The notes beneath the pieces were generated by a model. That model did no database searches. It was not told the origin of the DNA and was given only the letters and a program-made list of their open reading frames with translations. A DNA stretch of 64,000 bases, taken from RUG13091 sp045113315 (GTDB lineage Bacteria; Bacillota_I; Bacilli_A; RFN20; CAG-826). The stretch is from assembly GCA_045113315.1 (NCBI GenBank), contig JBGUIX010000001.1:1-64000 (forward strand). Direction: 5' to 3'. Shown piece by piece: positions 61,801-64,000 of this stretch. The first letter of the stretch is position 1; the number at the start of each line of letters is the position of its first letter. Position numbers and translations under genes: made by a program.

Positions 61801-62493
61801 CTCACCACCGTTTATATTTACAGTCGCATTAACATCCTCAGCATAAATAACGCCACGATATCCCCAGGGATTATCTGTTACACTATTAGAGATATTACAA
61901 TTATTAAAAGTAGCAGTGCATCCTTTTGATATGAATATTACACCTGCAAAATTGCTTTGGTTATTTGTGATGTTACACTCATTAACTGTGGCATTACCCA
62001 TATTCGTTCCATCAGCATAAACAGCAATCGCACCACCTCTAGTGTAACTGCCATCATAGTAACCTTTACCGTTACATAATGTACCCATATCTCCGGATGC
62101 ATCATTTTTACCATTAATTGTTAGTGTTCCACCCTTAACATATGCAATATTTTGATTTGAATCAGGTTTGGCACTTAAGGAAAAACCATTGAGGTTGATG
62201 ATAATATTGTTACCGGCAGCGACCGTTATGTAATTCGATAAGGTCATATTATCATCGAGATAATAAGTACCTGATGCTAATGTACCTCCTGAAGAAGGTA
62301 AAGGTGTTCCTTCTGTGTTAATGTTATCTCTATTAATGAGTTGTTGCTTTTTTACGCTAGTTGTTAATAAAGCAGTGTCATTATCTTCTTTATTATTGAT
62401 AGATTGGTTATTTGAACCTATGCCAAACAAAAAGGATAGACTTAATAATCCACCAATTCCTAGCGCGATACTTTTAATAATAGATTTCTTCAT
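55819..62493 (-). CDS. Giant surface protein with beta-helix, InlB-type repeat, internal TM and uL15-like C-terminus
   Basis: About 2224 aa from ATG 62493 (AGGT and GGTG upstream). Signal peptide (IALGIGGLLSLSFLFGIG); about 1050 residues of right-handed beta-helix-like Gly/Asn repeats (GGTVIGN, GGAIAVYADG); an InlB B-repeat (VTFDANGVG...GYVFIGWF) near 1080-1150; helical repeats with AYDALTPEQK units to about 1445; two membrane segments near 1460-1540; three copies of a roughly 180-residue cytoplasmic domain (IRFIKSFTAKLIQS, SWHYDAVNSG, IRGKTLCVYLPL, VPCLYRIKNDRR); and a last 60 residues (KGLVPSKAGRIKVLARGELD) resembling ribosomal L15. It is probably an adhesin coupled to a cytoplasmic sensor. 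Confidence 0.85.
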   Translation of the reverse strand: MKKSIIKSIALGIGGLLSLSFLFGIGSNNQSINNKEDNDTALLTTSVKKQQLINRDNINTEGTPLPSSGGTLASGTYYLDDNMTLSNYITVAAGNNIIINLNGFSLSAKPDSNQNIAYVKGGTLTINGKNDASGDMGTLCNGKGYYDGSYTRGGAIAVYADGTNMGNATVNECNITNNQSNFAGVIFISKGCTATFNNCNISNSVTDNPWGYRGVIYAEDVNATVNINGGEIYNNSAGVLLWDNAAENKSSRGNLNGVYIHDNQQYGVAIGGNDNGSPALTISGDTIIKDNSTSTTSGARANLRISGTNQAKFAITSELGDNASIGITMSGTQGVFTASADTSLNDVGKFFSDDTNYAVAKNSDGQLYLSNAVATVTSGATVTEYATFSDAVSAWQSASNGANLTLLKDATTGSTISVSGTKTFDLNGCGINANGSSISIFTVAAGGDLTLNDSGSTTHYYTLANVESNGAAFATICDEATYEAAAVDARGTFTGGYLTGANPGAQTGTYPGGGIYILENGVATMNGGTIIGNIASNCAGGVGSYGKFIMNGGNVIYNRSRRGAVLAATGEITINGGNISYNTGRGTTDCGTCGAIITYPGCTSFIVNGGYFTNNFAKYAGFGSNTPTISISGNPVIKDNIGCGANGTDTTEINALLNRRSGLNVYFDIVGELTEGAEIGVTIENTSTGVITNSSDISYNDVSKFFSDANYAVAKNSDGQLYLTNAVATVTSGGTVSEYSDFSEAVSAWKSASTGATLTLLKDVKTSSSIVIDDDSTRTFDLNGNGILMTDSNRVFNLGGSSNITVSDSKPNHSHKIQLDNYRGVAVDDDCTTTTPVNNGTGIADINGGYVAGGYDGTRGGAFYVSGGTLTLNGGTVIGNRCDQNGCAGGGIYVGSNGYFTMNGGSIKYNYSGNSGAGIAAINSTIEINGGVISFNTNNWSGGGAMSLSNSSSLKLYGGVIENNVSRHAEGAISFKSDNQYLSIKGSPIVRNNTSINTGYGVNLLLNHGVVAKIEGPLTEEADIHLCCNGNNPSVITDGWSTYMEGKDPNDYFSSDNPNYSVYLKDGEAWSLKPCTVTFDANGVGTAPDPISVGESLLINKPTDPTVEGYVFIGWFKEEDCLNAWDFATDTVTSNTILYAKWFDEATANVVKLINDIGDLTYAGGVNDSLDDIIAAKVAYDALTPSQQAVVNKENKDVLDHDILTYRHVDNVADLIKEIPAASDSQEYYNAVEAALAAYKALTDEEKDILNAALDFQYKKTLDDNIATKEVIELIQEIGEVTYNGGQDDSKDDINAALDAYNNLTDDQKEIVDNANKDALDEAKETYDNVDEAVNLINSIGDINHGGESDSKEAIDAAKTAYDSLTPEEKALVASYNNSEKTLEDAEEVYDVLVKIDDIGEGADDEKINAAREAYDALTPEQKDKVSDEYFQKLTSAENRSRDAKKQANILFIVFLILLILLIVSGLIVLFVLLKRRKDENSSNNKQVKVASVTGLLPFVILVSYFRSTKFIIIYILAAVAILIWLTNLILFVSKKRQKEAKVEAKSEAVISTVPQGKQTELINEDEEEVETITDEKGNIFQIRFIKSFTAKLIQSTDETKKYYEELKNEVLSYRKTNSRISWHYDAVNSGRNYVLKFAIRGKTLCVYLPLNADDYVDSKYKVEKAESKRYEDVPCLYRIKNDRRLDYAKELIAVVANNLGLEKGEEHHEVYSNLPYEPNKPLVARGLIKEQKIQVNKPATEPAILETKTNSDGDEVEIVRDEKGNIFQIRFIKSFTAKLIQSPEETKKYYEELKNEVLSYKKTNSRVSWHYDAINSGREYVLKFAIRGKTLCVYLPLDPEKVEEKYKVERSESKKFEEVPCLYRIKNDRRCSYAKELIAVVANNLGLEKGEEQHEVYSNLPYEENKPLIVRGLIKELKVKVNKPNDGPLVLESKVNSEGDEVVLTKDSNGNLFEIRYIKSFTAKLSQSEAEVKDYYTILKNYVLSYKGVHSRVSWHYDAINVGRDYILKFAIRGKTLCLYYALDTSKLDEKYKVEEAKGNRYIEVPCLYRIKNDRRCEYAKELIDLLMKEHELNQGDIPNEDYHIKKESTKALLDKGLIKEVKSKIHDEKVIEHYESITVSKADEVMSDEKAESYIEEVKVNKHKEGSKEIINIDTLSENYNNGDEVTLDSLIEKGLVPSKAGRIKVLARGELDKKLHVVANDYSLQAIKMIVLVGGSVKKIK

Positions 62494-62723
62494 ACACCGA
62501 TACCTATAAATGATCACTAATTACAAGATACTTAATGATTTACAATGGCCATAGCTTTTAAGATAAATTAAACAATGGACAATGTAGTTGTTTTTTATAT
62601 AGTAAAATATAAAAGTTAACCACGCAATATAAAACAATGCAAAACTATACTTTTTAATATCTAAAGTAACATTTTTGGTTTATATAAAGTAAAAAACGCA
62701 TTTATAGGAGATGGAGGAGGATT

Positions 62724-64000
62724 TCACTTACCGTGATCAATTTTCTTCCATTTAATTTCTTTTTTAAATAGAGCGATGATTTCCATCGGAAATTGTAACG
62801 CTAAAAACAAAGGATAGATAAAAAATGATACAAACATTTTTCCTTTATTAAAATCTTTATTCTTACTTCTTCCTGAAATTAATACCGCTACTGCGGTTAG
62901 ATAAGAATTAAGGAAGAAAAACACGATTGATTTAACAAATGTAAATAAATAACCAGTATTAAAGGATAAAAACATATTGTAAAAGAACGAAGCGGAATGA
63001 TCCCAATATAAAAACGCATCATAAATGGAGACGTTAAATATCGGTGATAGTAAAAGTAGTATTATTTGGGCTAAAAATAAAACCATCACCGTTAGAACAA
63101 TAAACGAGTGAAAAGTTAATGAAACAAATAAAGAAACTTTATTTTTATGTTCTTTAGAAAATAAGGATTTAAAAACAATCAGAAAATATTTTTTAGAAAT
63201 TATCTGTTGCCCTTTTGCCCAACGAATACGTTGATTCCACACCGTTTTTAAATCGGTGGGTTGTTCATCATAAAATACGGCGTCATAACAGAAACGGATT
63301 GTCCTTCCTTTACAAACATTGGCGGCGCTAAATTCAATATCTTCCGTGATACTTAAATAATTCCAACCATCGGCTAAGTAAGAGGAAGGAAGGACAAATC
63401 CACAACCAGTGATACGACCGGAGACATTCAAATTATTTCTTCCCGAAAAGGCTAATAAACACGATGTTGAAAAATAATAATTATATAAAGATGGTATTAA
63501 ACCATCTTCCACATTCAAAGAATGACGTAATGAGGAGACAACATCTTTTTTATGATAATAGATAAAAGCATCGTTTAATTTATCAAAATAATCTTTAGAA
63601 ACAACGTTATCAGCGTTAAAGAAGATAAAACCATCATAGGAAGATATATTTTCTATATGTTCAAAGGCATATTTATAAGCTAGACCCAGAGTCTTTTCAT
63701 TGGCGTTATTATCTACAATAACCTTAGCGCCTAAAGATCTAGCGATTTGCGCGGTTTGATCTTTACAGTTATGAGCGATCACAAAGATCTCTATTTTATC
63801 CAAAGGATAATCGGTTTGTTTGATGCTATTAATAAGTCGACCGATAACTTTCTCTTCATCTTTGGCGCTAACGATAATTCCATATCGACATTTCTCATCA
63901 CTAATTGGGTATTTACGATGATGAAATGTAGCGCTTATCGCAAAGAAAATAAAATGAAAAAGATAGATGCCTAGTAAAGCGGAAATGACAGCAAAAATAA
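62724..64000 (-). CDS. Family 2 glycosyltransferase, 5' end outside window
   Basis: The frame continues to the window edge, beyond the in-frame TTG at 63803, so the N-terminus is missing. GT2 features are present: IIVSAKDEEKVIGRLINSIK at the upstream end, FFNADN (DxD-like), EDIEFSAANVC and QRIRWAKGQQ. Four C-terminal membrane segments follow. It is likely a membrane-bound processive or lipid-linked glycosyltransferase for envelope polysaccharide. It has its own 200-nt gap from the giant surface protein. Confidence 0.9.
   Translation of the reverse strand, partial: IFAVISALLGIYLFHFIFFAISATFHHRKYPISDEKCRYGIIVSAKDEEKVIGRLINSIKQTDYPLDKIEIFVIAHNCKDQTAQIARSLGAKVIVDNNANEKTLGLAYKYAFEHIENISSYDGFIFFNADNVVSKDYFDKLNDAFIYYHKKDVVSSLRHSLNVEDGLIPSLYNYYFSTSCLLAFSGRNNLNVSGRITGCGFVLPSSYLADGWNYLSITEDIEFSAANVCKGRTIRFCYDAVFYDEQPTDLKTVWNQRIRWAKGQQIISKKYFLIVFKSLFSKEHKNKVSLFVSLTFHSFIVLTVMVLFLAQIILLLLSPIFNVSIYDAFLYWDHSASFFYNMFLSFNTGYLFTFVKSIVFFFLNSYLTAVAVLISGRSKNKDFNKGKMFVSFFIYPLFLALQFPMEIIALFKKEIKWKKIDHGK

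Noticed and set aside
58000..62400. Several plus-strand frames across the giant surface protein
   Set aside because: They are antisense images of the repeats and lack start signals; two nearly identical ones simply mirror repeated beta-helix segments.
1..64000. Mycoplasma-type code with TGA as Trp
   Set aside because: Genes use TGG for Trp and some end at TGA (for example the Trp-repeat gene at 10312 and the gene at 26278) in overlaps that fit TGA as a stop.
1..64000. tRNA, rRNA or riboswitch genes
   Set aside because: No cloverleaf, conserved rRNA segment or known riboswitch core was recognised in any intergenic gap.

Overview
The window looks like a chromosomal segment of a low-GC, AT-rich Firmicute, most likely an uncultured gut lineage of Bacilli (Erysipelotrichales/RF39-like). 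Supporting signs are purine-rich Shine-Dalgarno sites (AGGAGG, GGAGG), short intergenic gaps, intrinsic terminators, and very large repeat-rich surface proteins with a ribosomal L15-like tail. The standard genetic code fits: TGG is used for Trp throughout, and all three stop codons end genes. I saw no rRNA, tRNA or CRISPR array.

The segment reads as tandem accretion modules. A conserved intergenic block, here called R, occurs at about 496-780, 38168-38470 and 52946-53085. The last two copies each follow the orphaned C-terminal tail of a large serine recombinase (38020-38157 and 52834-52947). Module 1 (about 0.5-38.2 kb) is a dense accessory and defence island. It holds: (a) a sugar acetyltransferase plus a TIR / LacI-like / HAD / PfkB fusion; (b) a 1521-aa DUF4062-STAND NTPase; (c) a four-gene set of two radical SAM enzymes, a Trp-x-Asp/Asn repeat protein and a Gly-rich secreted protein, read as a candidate RiPP pathway; (d) a block of RyR-domain proteins, a soluble VirD4-like ATPase, a ClpP pseudo-protease and an active ClpP, plus a TerB-like protein; (e) a double-HicB/TPR protein and a DpnII-type GATC restriction-modification operon; (f) a phage- or satellite-like block with integrase, repressor, antirepressor, excisionase, replisome organiser and terminase-small-like genes but no structural genes; (g) two intact large serine recombinases; and (h) small accessory genes, including DUF4417, ImmA/IrrE and XRE.

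Module 2 (about 38.2-52.9 kb) carries a cluster of lipoproteins and membrane proteins with a papain-like cysteine peptidase and an XRE-TM regulator, then two AAA_14/DUF4143-type ATPases. Next is a cassette of a nucleosidase-STALD/SLOG protein, a possible TIR-like protein and a membrane protein, bounded by an exact 26-bp inverted repeat. A tyrosine recombinase, a candidate small RNA and a dGTPase-like HD protein follow. From 53.1 kb the content looks like ordinary cell-envelope genes: a BIG2-domain protein, an MscS channel, a 2200-residue surface protein and a family 2 glycosyltransferase cut by the window edge.

The strongest candidates for undescribed biology are the Trp-x-Asp/Asn radical SAM cluster (9.35-13.2 kb), the RyR/VirD4-like/ClpP block (13.35-20.8 kb) and the TIR-PBP-HAD-PfkB fusion (1.0-4.5 kb). 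All functional statements come from reading motifs by eye; no database search was run.
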